DNA of 64,000 nucleotides from Saccharibacillus kuerlensis DSM 22868 (GCF_000378145.1 NZ_KB899282.1:1-64000), one strand, 5' to 3'. Shown: positions 15,763 through 24,804, numbered from the stretch's first letter. Numbers and translations are program-made. Notes: generated from the sequence alone by a model not told the origin.

Positions 15763-16653
15763 TCACATCTTCGCTTTCTCTTCCTCCGCCATCGAGCGAA
15801 TATAGAACGCACCCAATACGGAGCAGAGCAAGAACGAGAAGAACGCAATTGCCGCAGCTTGTTCTCTTTCCTGGAATACGCTGAATACCTGCTGCATCGA
15901 TACGCCCAGCATCTGCGGGGAATTCGGGCCGATCAGGTATGGAGCGGTGAACGAACCGATAACGCCCATGAAGACGAAGGTGATCGCGACCAGGAAAGTC
16001 TTGTACGACAGCGGGAAAATGAATTTTGTGAACAGCGTCAGCCGTCCGACACCGACGTCTTTTGCGCTTTCGATCACGGAAGACGGGATACCGGCCAGCG
16101 CGGAGCTGAGCAGCATCGTCGTGAACGGGATATTGAACCATAGGTTCGCGATAATGATCCCTTTTTGATCGAAAATAATGCGCGGCAGTTCAAGTCCGAC
16201 GAGACCGATCAGCCGGGCCAGCCAACCGTGGTTCCCGAGCAGATTGATCAGCCCGTACGTTGCAATAACGCCGGGAATGAACAACGGGATCATGTACGTT
16301 TTGCGAATCAGATTGACAATGGGTCCCTGGTTGAAACGCATGTAGATCGCCAGAGAATAGCTGACCAGCATCACCAGCACGCAGGTAATCACCGTCACCC
16401 GAAGGGTAAAGATAATATTGCTGCGCATGCCTTTGTCGGTGAACAAATACGTGTAACGACTGAGATCATATCCTCCCTCGCCGTTGCTTAAGCTGAGGAA
16501 GAAGGACTGAATGATCGGGATAATGACGACGACCAGCAGAATGGCGAAGGAGGGGAGAACCATCGCCAAGCCCAGAAGCGACTGCTTCGTTTCCGGGCTG
16601 ATCGTTTTTCTTCCGGACACTTTGCCCGCATCAATTAAGCTTTTGGAACTCAT
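15763..16653 (-). CDS. ABC transporter permease, PotB-like
   Basis: The 296-residue inner-membrane subunit has about six helices. The first lies at residues 26-51 (LGLAMVLPSFAILLVVVIIPII). The EAA-type cytoplasmic loop is near residues 200-220 (SVIESAKDVGVGRLTLFTKFIFP). It resembles the spermidine/putrescine and 2-aminoethylphosphonate permease group. ATG 16653 overlaps the binding-protein stop by 4 bp. It pairs with the permease at 18974-19798. Substrate is inferred from neighbours (phosphodiester or phosphorylated polyol), not proven. Confidence 0.9.
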   Translation of the reverse strand: MSSKSLIDAGKVSGRKTISPETKQSLLGLAMVLPSFAILLVVVIIPIIQSFFLSLSNGEGGYDLSRYTYLFTDKGMRSNIIFTLRVTVITCVLVMLVSYSLAIYMRFNQGPIVNLIRKTYMIPLFIPGVIATYGLINLLGNHGWLARLIGLVGLELPRIIFDQKGIIIANLWFNIPFTTMLLSSALAGIPSSVIESAKDVGVGRLTLFTKFIFPLSYKTFLVAITFVFMGVIGSFTAPYLIGPNSPQMLGVSMQQVFSVFQEREQAAAIAFFSFLLCSVLGAFYIRSMAEEEKAKM

Positions 16654-17873
16654 TGCGCGGCGACGTCGCTCTGCCAGCGTTTATTGATTTCGGTGCCCAG
16701 ATCCCCGATGTTGAACGTACGGAAGCCGTCGGCTACGCCGTCGAACTTGTCCTGCATCTCCTGCGGCATGTTGGACAGCTCGATGCCCGGGAAGCCGTTC
16801 ATCTTCTCTACGATTACCGCCTGTGCTTCCGGCGACAGCACGAAGTTTAGGAACTCGTTGATCGCTTCTTTCTTCGTCGATTCGCCGTTAACCATCAAGT
16901 AAGTCGGACCGCCGTTGAAGCCCGGTGTAATCTGCTGCATCTTGATCGTGTCCGGCAGCAGTCCTTCGTTCAGCTGCTGCAGTACCATGTCCGACCAAGC
17001 CGGAATGATGGATACTTCGCCGTTCATCAGCAGATCGAGCGTACCTTGGTTCTTTTTCGGGTAAATGCCTTGTCCGTAAACGAACGGCCCGATCTCCTTC
17101 AGCGTGTTGAAGCCGGACTCCCACTTCTCCATAACGGAAGGATCGGAGTTGTGAATGTCTTCTTCCGGAAGGTCTTTGTAGACGATCGTCTGGACAAACG
17201 AGCTGCCCGATCCGCCTGTAGAAGGGTCATTGTAGGCAAACTGCTCCGGATTGGCTTTGATCCAGCTCAGCAGCTCGTCCAGCGTAGTCGGCGGACTGCT
17301 TACTTTGGTGCTGTCATAGGCAAGCACAACGGCCGATGAACGGTACGGAATTGCATAGTTGTCCACATCCTTCATCGTATCGGCGCTGACGTTGCTTAGA
17401 TTCGGAATATCGCTCTCGCTGACCTGCGACCAGATCCCGTCTTTGGTCCCCTGCGCGACATATGTAATGCTGTCTTCGTACAGATCGATATCGCCTGAAC
17501 CTTTACCGGCCTGCTTAGCGGCTTTGATCCGGTCATAGGTTGGCTCAGCGCCGGTACCCGACGGAATGTAAACCATGTTTACGTCGATCTCCGGATGCTC
17601 TTCTTCGAACATCGGCTTCAGCGTATCCCACAGATCCTTAACATTCTGCGAGCCTGTAAAGTAGAAGTTAAACGACGTGGTCTCGCCCACTGCTGCGGCT
17701 TTTCCTTGCCCCGATCCGCTTTGAGCGGAAGCGCTGGTGTCACCGCCGCTGCCGCATCCGGCGAGCAGGGACATCGACAATCCGGCCACACCTAATAGGG
17801 TAAACAATGGTTTTTTGAATACCGGCATTTTGAACATAGGTTTCTTGAGCATAGGCTTCTTAAAAGACATCAT
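16650..17873 (-). CDS. ABC transporter solute-binding lipoprotein, PotD/type 1 family
   Basis: The 407-residue lipoprotein has lipobox LLAGC near residue 40 and a Gly/Ser/Ala linker, then a type-1 extracellular binding fold (SFNFYFTGSQNVKDLWDTL, IDLYEDSITYVAQG, EAINEFLNFVLSPEAQ). The n-region of its signal is unusual, carrying repeats of KKPM/KKP(M/L)F that come from 15-bp DNA repeats at about 17800-17860. ATG 17873 has a GAGGAG site six bases upstream; ATG 17870 and 17879 are alternatives. It delivers substrate to the two permeases of the operon. Confidence 0.9.
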   Translation of the reverse strand: MMSFKKPMLKKPMFKMPVFKKPLFTLLGVAGLSMSLLAGCGSGGDTSASAQSGSGQGKAAAVGETTSFNFYFTGSQNVKDLWDTLKPMFEEEHPEIDVNMVYIPSGTGAEPTYDRIKAAKQAGKGSGDIDLYEDSITYVAQGTKDGIWSQVSESDIPNLSNVSADTMKDVDNYAIPYRSSAVVLAYDSTKVSSPPTTLDELLSWIKANPEQFAYNDPSTGGSGSSFVQTIVYKDLPEEDIHNSDPSVMEKWESGFNTLKEIGPFVYGQGIYPKKNQGTLDLLMNGEVSIIPAWSDMVLQQLNEGLLPDTIKMQQITPGFNGGPTYLMVNGESTKKEAINEFLNFVLSPEAQAVIVEKMNGFPGIELSNMPQEMQDKFDGVADGFRTFNIGDLGTEINKRWQSDVAAQ

Positions 17874-17883
17874 GATCATCTCC

Positions 17884-18942
17884 TCAGTTCGTTTGGTTGT
17901 TCGGGAATACGGTCCATTTGGTCATCGAGACGCCGACTTCTTGGCCTGCATGCAGCTGCTGTACAGCTTCCTTGCTCTGAAAAGCTCGAATGATGCCGAA
18001 TCCGTTCAGCTCTACGGTCACTTCGGCGTAATGCCCCAAAATCATCACCTGTTTGATCCGGCCTGTCAGTCTGTCCTCTTTGTCCTTTCTGTCCTCGCCT
18101 GCCGCCATACTGTCGATCTGTACGTCTTCCGGCCGAACGGCCGCCGTTACCGGGCCTCTCTCTTTCCGTTCATTCGGCAGCCGAAGACCTCCGATCCGGA
18201 TGCCTTCTTCTTCCGCCACCCCCTCCAAGAAATTCATCTTACCGATAAAGCTGGCGACATATAATGAAGCGGGCTCATCGTAGATCTTGTGCGGCTCCGC
18301 GATTTGTTCGATATGACCGTGGTTCATGACGATGATCCGGTCGGAGAGCGACAGCGCTTCTTCCTGATCATGCGTGACGAAAACCATAGTCAGTCCTGTC
18401 TTCATCTGGATCTCCCTCAGCTCTTCGCGCATCTCGTGCCGCAGCTTGGCATCGAGTGCGGAGAACGGCTCGTCCAGCAGCAGCACCGCCGGATTGAGCA
18501 GCAGCGACCGGGCCAGTGCGACACGCTGCTGCTGACCGCCAGACAATTCAGCCGGGTACTTTTTCTCAAAACCTGAAAGGCGGACCAGCTTAAGCACATC
18601 GTCTACCGCCGCGCGAATTTCCGCTTTCGGCTTTTTGCGAATTTTCAGACCGAACGCCAGATTGTCGTAGACAGACATATGCGACCACAGATTATAACTC
18701 TGGAACACCATCGAAGTTGGCCGCTTTTCCGGAGGCAGCTGAATGACGCTTTTGCCTTCGATCAGGATATCGCCAGAATCAGGTTCCAGAAATCCCCCGA
18801 TGCTGCGCAGTACGGTCGTTTTTCCGCAGCCCGAAGGACCGAGAAGGGTGACCAGTTCGCCTTTTTCGATATCGATATTGATGCCGCTGACTCCGTCACC
18901 GGTCTTGTAGCGCTTGCTTAATTTGCGTACGGACAATTGCAT
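17884..18942 (-). CDS. ABC transporter ATP-binding protein, PotA/UgpC-like
   Basis: The 352-residue ATPase has Walker A GPSGCGKTT (residues 35-43), Q-loop FQSYNLWSHM, signature LSGGQQQR, Walker B LLLDEPFSALD and the H-loop in VTHDQEE. A C-terminal TOBE-like regulatory domain (about 240-345) has GPVTAAVRPEDV. It powers import by the adjacent permeases. AGGAGGCAGAACC precedes ATG 18942. It lies between the second permease gene and the binding-protein gene in the same operon. Confidence 0.93.
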   Translation of the reverse strand: MQLSVRKLSKRYKTGDGVSGINIDIEKGELVTLLGPSGCGKTTVLRSIGGFLEPDSGDILIEGKSVIQLPPEKRPTSMVFQSYNLWSHMSVYDNLAFGLKIRKKPKAEIRAAVDDVLKLVRLSGFEKKYPAELSGGQQQRVALARSLLLNPAVLLLDEPFSALDAKLRHEMREELREIQMKTGLTMVFVTHDQEEALSLSDRIIVMNHGHIEQIAEPHKIYDEPASLYVASFIGKMNFLEGVAEEEGIRIGGLRLPNERKERGPVTAAVRPEDVQIDSMAAGEDRKDKEDRLTGRIKQVMILGHYAEVTVELNGFGIIRAFQSKEAVQQLHAGQEVGVSMTKWTVFPNNQTN

Positions 18943-18973
18943 GGTTCTGCCTCCTATTGCGTAATCTGCTCAC

Positions 18974-19798
18974 TTATTTCACTTGGAAGCCGCTTGCCAG
19001 CACATCCGCACTGACCAGCCGCTGCGCGGCAACCAGCAGAATGATGGTCGGCAGCGTCAGAATAATGGAGAACACCGCGCCCGCGCTGCTTGGGAAATCG
19101 GAAATGATGGAGTACATGACGATCGGCATCGTTTTGAAATCGGGAATGCCCACCAGGAACGTTCCCTGTGCTTCATCGAGCGAATTCAGGAACGTGAAGA
19201 TCGAAGCGACCGTGATGCCCGGCATCGCCATCGGCAGCGTAATGCTGCGGAACACTTTGAACGGACTGGCACCGACATCCCGCGCCGACTCTTCCTGAGC
19301 CCGGTGAATGCTGCGGAAAGCGGAAGTCGGAATCCACGTCATGAACATCAGCACGTTGATCATATGGATCAGCACAACGCCGAGCAGCGTATTCATCAGT
19401 CCGATCTGATAGAACAGCACGGCGATCGAGACATAGAGACCCATTTTCGGAAAAGCATGCGTCAGCAGAAACGAGAACAAGAACATCCGCTTCAATGGAA
19501 ACTGGAGTCTTGCAAACGCGTAAGCTGCAGGAATGCAGATTACGATAGACAGCAGGGTGACCAGGGTCGCAATCAAGAATGACAAGGAAATTGATGAGAC
19601 GATATCGTCTTTTGCCAATACAAAGTCCCACCATTTCATCCCCCACTGCTGAGGCAGCGCATTCGGGTAATTCCACCTTTCACTGAAAGCCAACACCAGC
19701 AGATTGAGCAGCGGACCTGCGAAAAAAACGGCAAACACAGTCAGCAGGACAAATTCGATAATCCGTCGGGAGCCTACATGTTTCCAGTACCAGAGCAT
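18974..19798 (-). CDS. ABC transporter permease, PotC-like
   Basis: The 274-residue membrane subunit has six predicted helices, and an EAA loop near residues 165-190 (EESARDVGASPFKVFRSITLP). It is the second permease of the importer. The start follows AGGAGGAATC. About 120 bp separate it from the LacI gene on its upstream side; that gap is filled with degenerate repeats of TTGAGCTTCAT. Confidence 0.9.
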   Translation of the reverse strand: MLWYWKHVGSRRIIEFVLLTVFAVFFAGPLLNLLVLAFSERWNYPNALPQQWGMKWWDFVLAKDDIVSSISLSFLIATLVTLLSIVICIPAAYAFARLQFPLKRMFLFSFLLTHAFPKMGLYVSIAVLFYQIGLMNTLLGVVLIHMINVLMFMTWIPTSAFRSIHRAQEESARDVGASPFKVFRSITLPMAMPGITVASIFTFLNSLDEAQGTFLVGIPDFKTMPIVMYSIISDFPSSAGAVFSIILTLPTIILLVAAQRLVSADVLASGFQVK

Positions 19799-19920
19799 GA
19801 TTCTTCCTCCTTGCGTTTCATTCCTAAGCCTAATCCTTGAGCTTCATTCCTACGTTTAATCCTTGAGCTTCATACTTGAGCTTTATACTTGAGCTTCTTC
19901 CTTACGCTTCACTCCTAAGT

Positions 19921-21030
19921 TCACTCCTGCATGTCTTCCTTGCATTTCGTCGATTGACGAACGATCACTTCACTCTCGTATTCGATTAGCCTCGGTACAC
20001 CTTCTTCGCCGCCGATCAGCTTGTCCAGAATCGCCACCGCGTCACGGCCGATGCCGGCTGCGTCTACACTTACGGTCGTCAGCGACGGATGATACATCCT
20101 CGCCGGGTCCGTATTGTCATACCCCATGACCGCGACTTCCTCCGGTACGGATACGCCGTGCTCCAGCAGTACTTTCATCGCACCGAGCGCGAGCATATCG
20201 TTGGTGCTGAACAAAGCGCTGTAACCGCCTCTGCGGAATTCCTCGTAATGTTTCTCCATCAGCTTTCTGCCGAAGTCGAAGCTTGATTCCGGCGACTTTG
20301 CGATCCGGACATAGCCTTCGTCATTTCGGACACTGTCTTTGCCATTTCGAATGCTGTCATCTGGTTCTTGATCAGGCTCCGCGCCGCAGGGAATGCCCAA
20401 CTGCTCCAACCGTCTGCAAAATCCGCTCAGCCGCAGCGAATGGCTTCGATGTTCACCTGGTCCGGCGTTAATCCAGAACCGTCGGTGTCCGCATGCGTAC
20501 AGATGCTCTGCCGCCCGTTCCCCGCCGACTTCATCGTTGCTCACGAGATGCACCACATCGGGATCTTCTGTCGAACCGTTGACCATCACGTAAGGAATAT
20601 TGAATTTTTTGACGTAATCAATCACGTTCTTGCGCAGTCGGCTGACCAGAATCAATCCGTCTACCCGCTGTTCCAGCATGTAATCCATAGAGCGAAATGA
20701 CATCTCACGGTCGGTTTTCAGAAAAATAGAGTAGCCTAATCCTTCTGCGGCCATCAGAATTTCGTCGATAATTTTCCCGTACAAAGTATGCGAAACGATT
20801 GGCAGTTTGTCACGGAACACAATCACTCCGATGTTGTGGGTCCGCTTGGCCACCATCGCACGGGCGACAGCACTGGGTCTGTAATGAAGCTTCTCTGCTG
20901 CTTTGAGCACACGTTCCCGGACGTCAGGACTTGCGTAACCGTTGCCGGAGATGACCCGCGAAGCCGTTGATTTCGATACGCCGGCCAGCTGTGCCAGCTC
21001 CCGCAAACTGTAATTCAGCTTGGTCTCCAC
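19921..21030 (-). CDS. LacI family transcriptional regulator
   Basis: The 369-residue regulator has an N-terminal LacI helix-turn-helix (SLRELAQLAGVSKSTASRVI, residues 7-26) with the hinge-helix region YRPSAVARAM. A periplasmic-binding-like effector domain follows (NIGVIVFRD, FSTNDMLALGAM, VMGYDNTDPARM). A polar insertion of about 35 residues (212-250; DSIRNGKDSVRND) lengthens the usual 330-340. GTG 21030 was chosen because of the GAGGAG site eight bases upstream; it overlaps the diesterase gene by 16 bp. It likely controls this operon. The effector is unknown. Confidence 0.88.
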   Translation of the reverse strand: METKLNYSLRELAQLAGVSKSTASRVISGNGYASPDVRERVLKAAEKLHYRPSAVARAMVAKRTHNIGVIVFRDKLPIVSHTLYGKIIDEILMAAEGLGYSIFLKTDREMSFRSMDYMLEQRVDGLILVSRLRKNVIDYVKKFNIPYVMVNGSTEDPDVVHLVSNDEVGGERAAEHLYACGHRRFWINAGPGEHRSHSLRLSGFCRRLEQLGIPCGAEPDQEPDDSIRNGKDSVRNDEGYVRIAKSPESSFDFGRKLMEKHYEEFRRGGYSALFSTNDMLALGAMKVLLEHGVSVPEEVAVMGYDNTDPARMYHPSLTTVSVDAAGIGRDAVAILDKLIGGEEGVPRLIEYESEVIVRQSTKCKEDMQE

Positions 21031-21767
21031 TCCATAATCTCCTCTGCCTGGTTCATTTCTTCCCGGACGGCTATCAGAGCCGCCGGGTCCCGCGTGGTGA
21101 TCGAATTGACTCCCCATTGTGCCAGACGCTTCATGTCTTCCGATTCCGCAACCGTCCAGACGTAAACGTCCAGATTATATCGCTTTGCGTTCTTAAACAT
21201 CTTGGGCTGAACAGCCTGATAAGGCACGTTAATGCCAAAACACCCGGCCACTTTCGCCTCTACACATGCGTGCTGAACGGCTTCCTCGTAGCTCAACGTT
21301 CTGAAACTTTCGATATCCACATTAAGCAGCTTTCGAATATCGCTCCCCATCCGCTGCGCCAATGCCGCACGCTCGTATCCGCAGCCGCTGAGGAAGACTC
21401 TATCTTCCATCTCCATGCGGCGGACCAAATCGTATGTCGGTTCAAGCGCATCGTCCGTTTTCATATCGAGGTTCATGGTCTTCCCCGTTGTGCGAATCCA
21501 AGTCAGCACGTAGGCAAGCTCCAGAATCGGAGAAACGGAAGCGTGCTTCAACTCTTCCAATGTCATCTCTGCCAGGCTGCCATGGCGTCCGCTGCTCAAC
21601 AGCACTTCGTCGTCATGAGCCAGCACAGGTACCCCGTCCCGGGTAAGTCGAATGTCGTCCTCGTACACGTCCGCACCGAGCTTCAGTGCGGCGCACAGCG
21701 ATTCAAGCGAATGTGCGGAATGACCCATACAGCCGGTATGTGCGGTAATCAGCGGGAATGATCTCAT
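21015..21767 (-). CDS. Glycerophosphodiester phosphodiesterase family protein
   Basis: The 250-residue TIM-barrel enzyme would cleave glycerophosphodiesters to glycerol-3-phosphate and an alcohol. Motifs are DVYEDDIRLTRDGVPVLAHDD, which holds the metal-binding acids and the second catalytic His, and NLDMKTD (E/K position altered). The first catalytic motif, usually HRG, reads AHTGCMG. There is no signal peptide, so it is cytosolic and would act on imported substrate. It overlaps the PHP gene upstream by 4 bp and the LacI gene downstream by 16 bp. Confidence 0.88.
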   Translation of the reverse strand: MRSFPLITAHTGCMGHSAHSLESLCAALKLGADVYEDDIRLTRDGVPVLAHDDEVLLSSGRHGSLAEMTLEELKHASVSPILELAYVLTWIRTTGKTMNLDMKTDDALEPTYDLVRRMEMEDRVFLSGCGYERAALAQRMGSDIRKLLNVDIESFRTLSYEEAVQHACVEAKVAGCFGINVPYQAVQPKMFKNAKRYNLDVYVWTVAESEDMKRLAQWGVNSITTRDPAALIAVREEMNQAEEIMEWRPS

Positions 21768-23035
21768 CGGCTTGTTGCTCCTTCCTCATATTCGAAATAG
21801 ATCGCGTTGGTAAAAGCAATTCTCACATAAACGCCGCGCATATGACCCCATAGTTCGGCGCGCAGCCACTTGCGGGAAAGCTTGTCGGTGGGATGTGGCA
21901 GTTTGGCTTCAAGCCTCATTTGCTGTGCCTGATTCTGAGTTTCGGTCTTGATATGACCGCCATGATCTGAAGCCGACTCCTCCGCTTCCGCCGAGACAGG
22001 TACAGGCACATCCAGACTCAGCTCTTCGCCCAGATTGGATTGCAGCTTCAGCTTGAACGTCTGCTCGGGCAGCGACCATAATCCGGCACGTACCGAGAAG
22101 TCCAGCAGCAGGTCGACCGAGATCAGTTCGTTCGCTGCCGCGGTCGTCCCGCTGTGTTCCTCTGCCTGACCCGCTGCCGGAACGACAGATCCGATTCGAT
22201 AGCTTTCGCCGCCGGCATTAAGCTTCATAGTCAGCAGTGGCCCGATCGTTACAGATGCACGACCTTCGCGCAGCGCTTGGATCAAGCGGTCTTCCAGAGA
22301 GACAGATGCAGCGAAGCCGTCTGCTGCATTCTTTTCCGATTCCGTGTCCCGCGCCTTTTCTGCAGCGCAGCTTCCGTTTCCGGCAGGCGTCTCTTTGCTT
22401 CCACTATCTGTCCTGCTACCGCCTGCCTTTTTGCCGTCTGCCGTTTCCTCGTCAATCTCCAGATAAGTCACGGATATTGGCTCGTCCGTCTCCTTCTGTT
22501 CATGCCAATCGCGTCCCGAAGTGGCTGCGATCCGATAACCTTCGTTCAGCTTGTCCGTCCACAGATCGAAAGCCCGCCGGTTGTTCGTCTGAATCGATGG
22601 GAACGTGCCGGACCAGACTTCGATATAATCGACCGCGTTCCAGTCATCGATCTTGTATTCCCAGAAGCATCCGGTGCAGGCGGGGCTGCCGATACGAAAC
22701 GGATGGGCCAGACCCGCGATGCCGCCGAGCCGGTGCACCTCTGCGATCCCCTGATCGATATCGTCCAAACCTGCCTGCCGCCAATCGGCAAACTCGCTCA
22801 GCCCGATCGTCACCATGTGACCGTAGAAAGTCGTCCATTCCATACCCGGAATAATGGTCAGCCCGTGTTCTTGTTCAATCTCTTCTTTGCCAACCAGACC
22901 AGACATTGTATTGTGATCGGTCAGCGCAATGACATCGAATCCGAGTCCGGCTGCTCCTGCGGCCAATTCCCCTAATGTCTGTCTGCCGTCGCTGTGCAGC
23001 GTATGCGTATGCAGTTCGCAGGCGAACCAGGTCAT
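21764..23035 (-). CDS. PHP-domain phosphoesterase, CehA/McbA-like
   Basis: The 423-residue metallohydrolase has PHP metal-binding motifs: CELHTHTLHSDG (residues 5-16), ALTDHNTMSG, PGMEWTTFYGHMVTIG and GLAHPFR. The C-terminal third is beta-rich and may be an accessory domain. A Lys/Gly/Ser/Glu-rich stretch at about residues 193-243 looks inserted. CehA/McbA relatives hydrolyse phosphodiesters, phosphonates or carbamates, which fits the neighbouring diesterase. ATG 23035 overlaps the upstream gene by 4 bp. The exact substrate is unknown. Confidence 0.85.
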   Translation of the reverse strand: MTWFACELHTHTLHSDGRQTLGELAAGAAGLGFDVIALTDHNTMSGLVGKEEIEQEHGLTIIPGMEWTTFYGHMVTIGLSEFADWRQAGLDDIDQGIAEVHRLGGIAGLAHPFRIGSPACTGCFWEYKIDDWNAVDYIEVWSGTFPSIQTNNRRAFDLWTDKLNEGYRIAATSGRDWHEQKETDEPISVTYLEIDEETADGKKAGGSRTDSGSKETPAGNGSCAAEKARDTESEKNAADGFAASVSLEDRLIQALREGRASVTIGPLLTMKLNAGGESYRIGSVVPAAGQAEEHSGTTAAANELISVDLLLDFSVRAGLWSLPEQTFKLKLQSNLGEELSLDVPVPVSAEAEESASDHGGHIKTETQNQAQQMRLEAKLPHPTDKLSRKWLRAELWGHMRGVYVRIAFTNAIYFEYEEGATSR

Positions 23036-23502
23036 GCCGATTCCTCCTTTTCCGATGCCCAGATCTGCAGTCGGTAATCGCAGATTTCTGTAACGATGCA
23101 GTGCAGACTGAGCGTCACGCTCCACGATCCCGCAGTCAGCTCGCCGGCCATCAGTCCGGGAGACGCTTCTTGCCGCGAGAGGAACAATTCCTGAAGCGGA
23201 TCGTGACGATGACATGCGCCGCGGTATCCCCGGGCATCGTCTAAAGACACAGTAATCAGGTTATTCAAAGGCAAATGCCGATCGGTATGTTCAGCTGCGT
23301 ATTCCCGATGTTCCGGCAGTATGTATAAGTCATAACTCTCCTTAAGCAGTGCAATCGCACGCTCGCGGTTCTCCAATTTTTTCGGTGCATATTGAAACCG
23401 CAGGTTCAACCGTTCACAGTTCTCGCCCAATTCAAAAGGAATGCGGATATGCGTCCGGGATTCTTCCGGCGTTACGCATCCTTCGGTGTCCAGAAGCTTC
23501 AT
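23032..23502 (-). CDS. Uncharacterised beta-rich partner of the PHP protein
   Basis: The protein has about 156 residues and no signal peptide, with alternating strands (THIRIPFELGENCERLNLRF, YDLYILPEHREY, WSVTLSLHCIVTEICDYRLQI). The composition suggests a beta-sandwich. Similar segments can precede PHP domains in CehA/McbA proteins, so it may be a split-off accessory domain; that is inference. It heads the operon and overlaps the PHP gene by 4 bp. The start is uncertain: ATG 23502 is chosen, and an upstream ATG at 23577 is possible. Confidence 0.65.
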   Translation of the reverse strand: MKLLDTEGCVTPEESRTHIRIPFELGENCERLNLRFQYAPKKLENRERAIALLKESYDLYILPEHREYAAEHTDRHLPLNNLITVSLDDARGYRGACHRHDPLQELFLSRQEASPGLMAGELTAGSWSVTLSLHCIVTEICDYRLQIWASEKEESA

Positions 23503-23618
23503 TGCGTCTTCCCGCCTTCCGTTTCTCACTGTGTGGGACCGTTCCCACATCACACCACCCATGTTAACGAGAAACAATCAGAGCCGTATCAGTATCATGT
23601 TAATCTTCTGTAAATGGC

Positions 23619-23654
23619 AAAAAGGCCGATCTTCTATTAAAAGAAGGTCGGCCT
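23619..23654 (-). terminator. Second, distal terminator after the spore-coat genes
   Basis: Stem AGGCCGATCTTCT/AGAAGGTCGGCCT has one mismatch. A-run on the plus strand gives a T-run for minus-strand transcripts. It could also act as a barrier before the PHP operon. Confidence 0.7.
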
Positions 23655-23756
23655 CTGACGAATCAATTGTCAAACGTGTATACAATTCGGACTTATCGTT
23701 TCCGTATATTCTGAATGGTTTACCGTTCGCTTTATGGTTTACCGTTCACTTTGAAA

Positions 23757-23797
23757 CAAAAAGAGACTCGCTACTCCTCACGGAGAAGCGGGTCTCT
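23757..23797 (-). terminator. Terminator after the CotF-like gene
   Basis: Stem AGAGACTCGCT/AGCGGGTCTCT lies 16 bp after the stop of the CotF-like gene. A T-run follows on the minus strand. Confidence 0.75.
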
Positions 23798-23812
23798 CGG
23801 ACAACTCGATTC

Positions 23813-24130
23813 TTACTTTGTTTCAACCAGATTGCGCGCGATCTCCGACTTTTTCACATCATGCTCAATCTGCTCTTCGAGATCGTAAGGATGATACATC
23901 TCATTCTCAATCATGTAATCGGCGATTTTCTGATGCGTTTTGATCGCCATATCCAGCTGCGATTTCAGCACTTTACGAACTCTCGGCGAAGCCGCTTCTG
24001 TCAGAGCCACCGCATAAGTACGTACCGCCGTTTTGGCAGACAGCAGCATATCTGTAGCGATTGCCATATCGTCCATTGGAGTTACCGCTTTAACCAACGT
24101 TTCTTTTGTCATCGATTTAGGTGTCGTCAT
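23813..24130 (-). CDS. Spore coat protein of the CotF family
   Basis: The 105-residue all-helical protein has the Coat_F pattern of a ferritin-like bundle: AIATDMLLSAKTAVRTYAVALTE, SPRVRKVLKSQLDMAIKTHQ and YMIENEMYHPYDL (key residues Y74-M75 and Y81-P83 in the C-terminal part). CotF proteins are deposited in the spore coat. It is 13 bp downstream of a second small coat-like gene, so the pair is one operon, probably expressed in the mother cell. GGAGGTAATAG precedes ATG 24130. Confidence 0.88.
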   Translation of the reverse strand: MTTPKSMTKETLVKAVTPMDDMAIATDMLLSAKTAVRTYAVALTEAASPRVRKVLKSQLDMAIKTHQKIADYMIENEMYHPYDLEEQIEHDVKKSEIARNLVETK

Positions 24131-24143
24131 CTCTATTACCTCC

Positions 24144-24338
24144 TCAGCTCATCAAAAGTGTTTTCAGTTCGTCGATTGCTTGTGTGGAATTTTCGATGTC
24201 TTCTTCAATCAATGCCTTCAGGTTGTCGTCTTGAACCAATCCCGACATTGCTACCGCTTTGGTGACACAGGATGTCTTAAGAATTACAAGTTCATGTACT
24301 TCGAGTTTCTCGTGCAGAGCCAGTTCCTTCGTCGCCAT
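24144..24338 (-). CDS. Small CotF-associated spore coat-like protein
   Basis: The 64-residue helical protein starts MATKELALHEKLEVHELVIL and continues TSCVTKAVAMSGLVQDDNLK. This resembles the N-terminal half of Coat_F-type proteins and is commonly found just before a cotF-like gene in Paenibacillaceae. AGGTGCTTCAAG precedes ATG 24338. It probably pairs with the downstream protein to make a full helical bundle; this is inference from order and size. Confidence 0.8.
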   Translation of the reverse strand: MATKELALHEKLEVHELVILKTSCVTKAVAMSGLVQDDNLKALIEEDIENSTQAIDELKTLLMS

Positions 24339-24496
24339 CTTGAAGCACCTCCAGTTGTTATTGTTCTATTGATTTTGTACCCCGTCAGGCGAAGGCTAAA
24401 CGAATTTGAAATTTATGTTTAATCCTTTTGATTTTACGTTTTAAAACCTGCCAATTTGGATAAGTACACAGTTTGCCCGCTCTTTTTTTCTCCCGA

Positions 24497-24582
24497 TTAA
24501 AAGACTTAAGTGCTAGCTTCGAGTTAAAAGGCTTAAGTGTCAACTTCGAGTTAAAAAGCTTAAGTGCCAACTTCGAGCTATT
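24497..24582. repeat. About 30-bp direct repeat, three copies
   Basis: The consensus is TTAAAAGGCTTAAGTG followed by yCAACTTCGAG. Copies are contiguous and about 90 percent alike by eye. Confidence 0.85.
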
Positions 24583-24615
24583 GCCGCATCCAGACCCTTC
24601 ACGGAATGACTTGGC

Positions 24616-24804
24616 AAAATAAGTGCAGTCGTGCAACTAATTTATTCAATTTGCCTGTTTTAAGCGAAATAAGTGCTGGAGTACACTTAATTGCCCGCTT
24701 CCCCTCTCTTTTTCTGCTTTTCACCCAAATAGTTGTACTGATGCACTTATTCCTCTTATAACCGTAAAATATCGAAAAATAATTGCATGAGCGCACTTAT
24801 TTCA
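24616..24804. repeat. Four imperfect palindromes related to AATAAGTGCA-N4-TGCACTTATT
   Basis: Copies start near 24616, 24667, 24727 and 24776, spaced 49-60 bp. Each has AT-rich arms ending in TGC/GCA around a short centre. Arms differ between copies, and pairing is only partly kept. Confidence 0.75.

Noticed and set aside
24385-24636. Small gene of 83 codons on the minus strand
   Set aside because: The frame reads through the 30-bp repeats, giving a periodic peptide (LALKLFNSK type), and no binding site is present.
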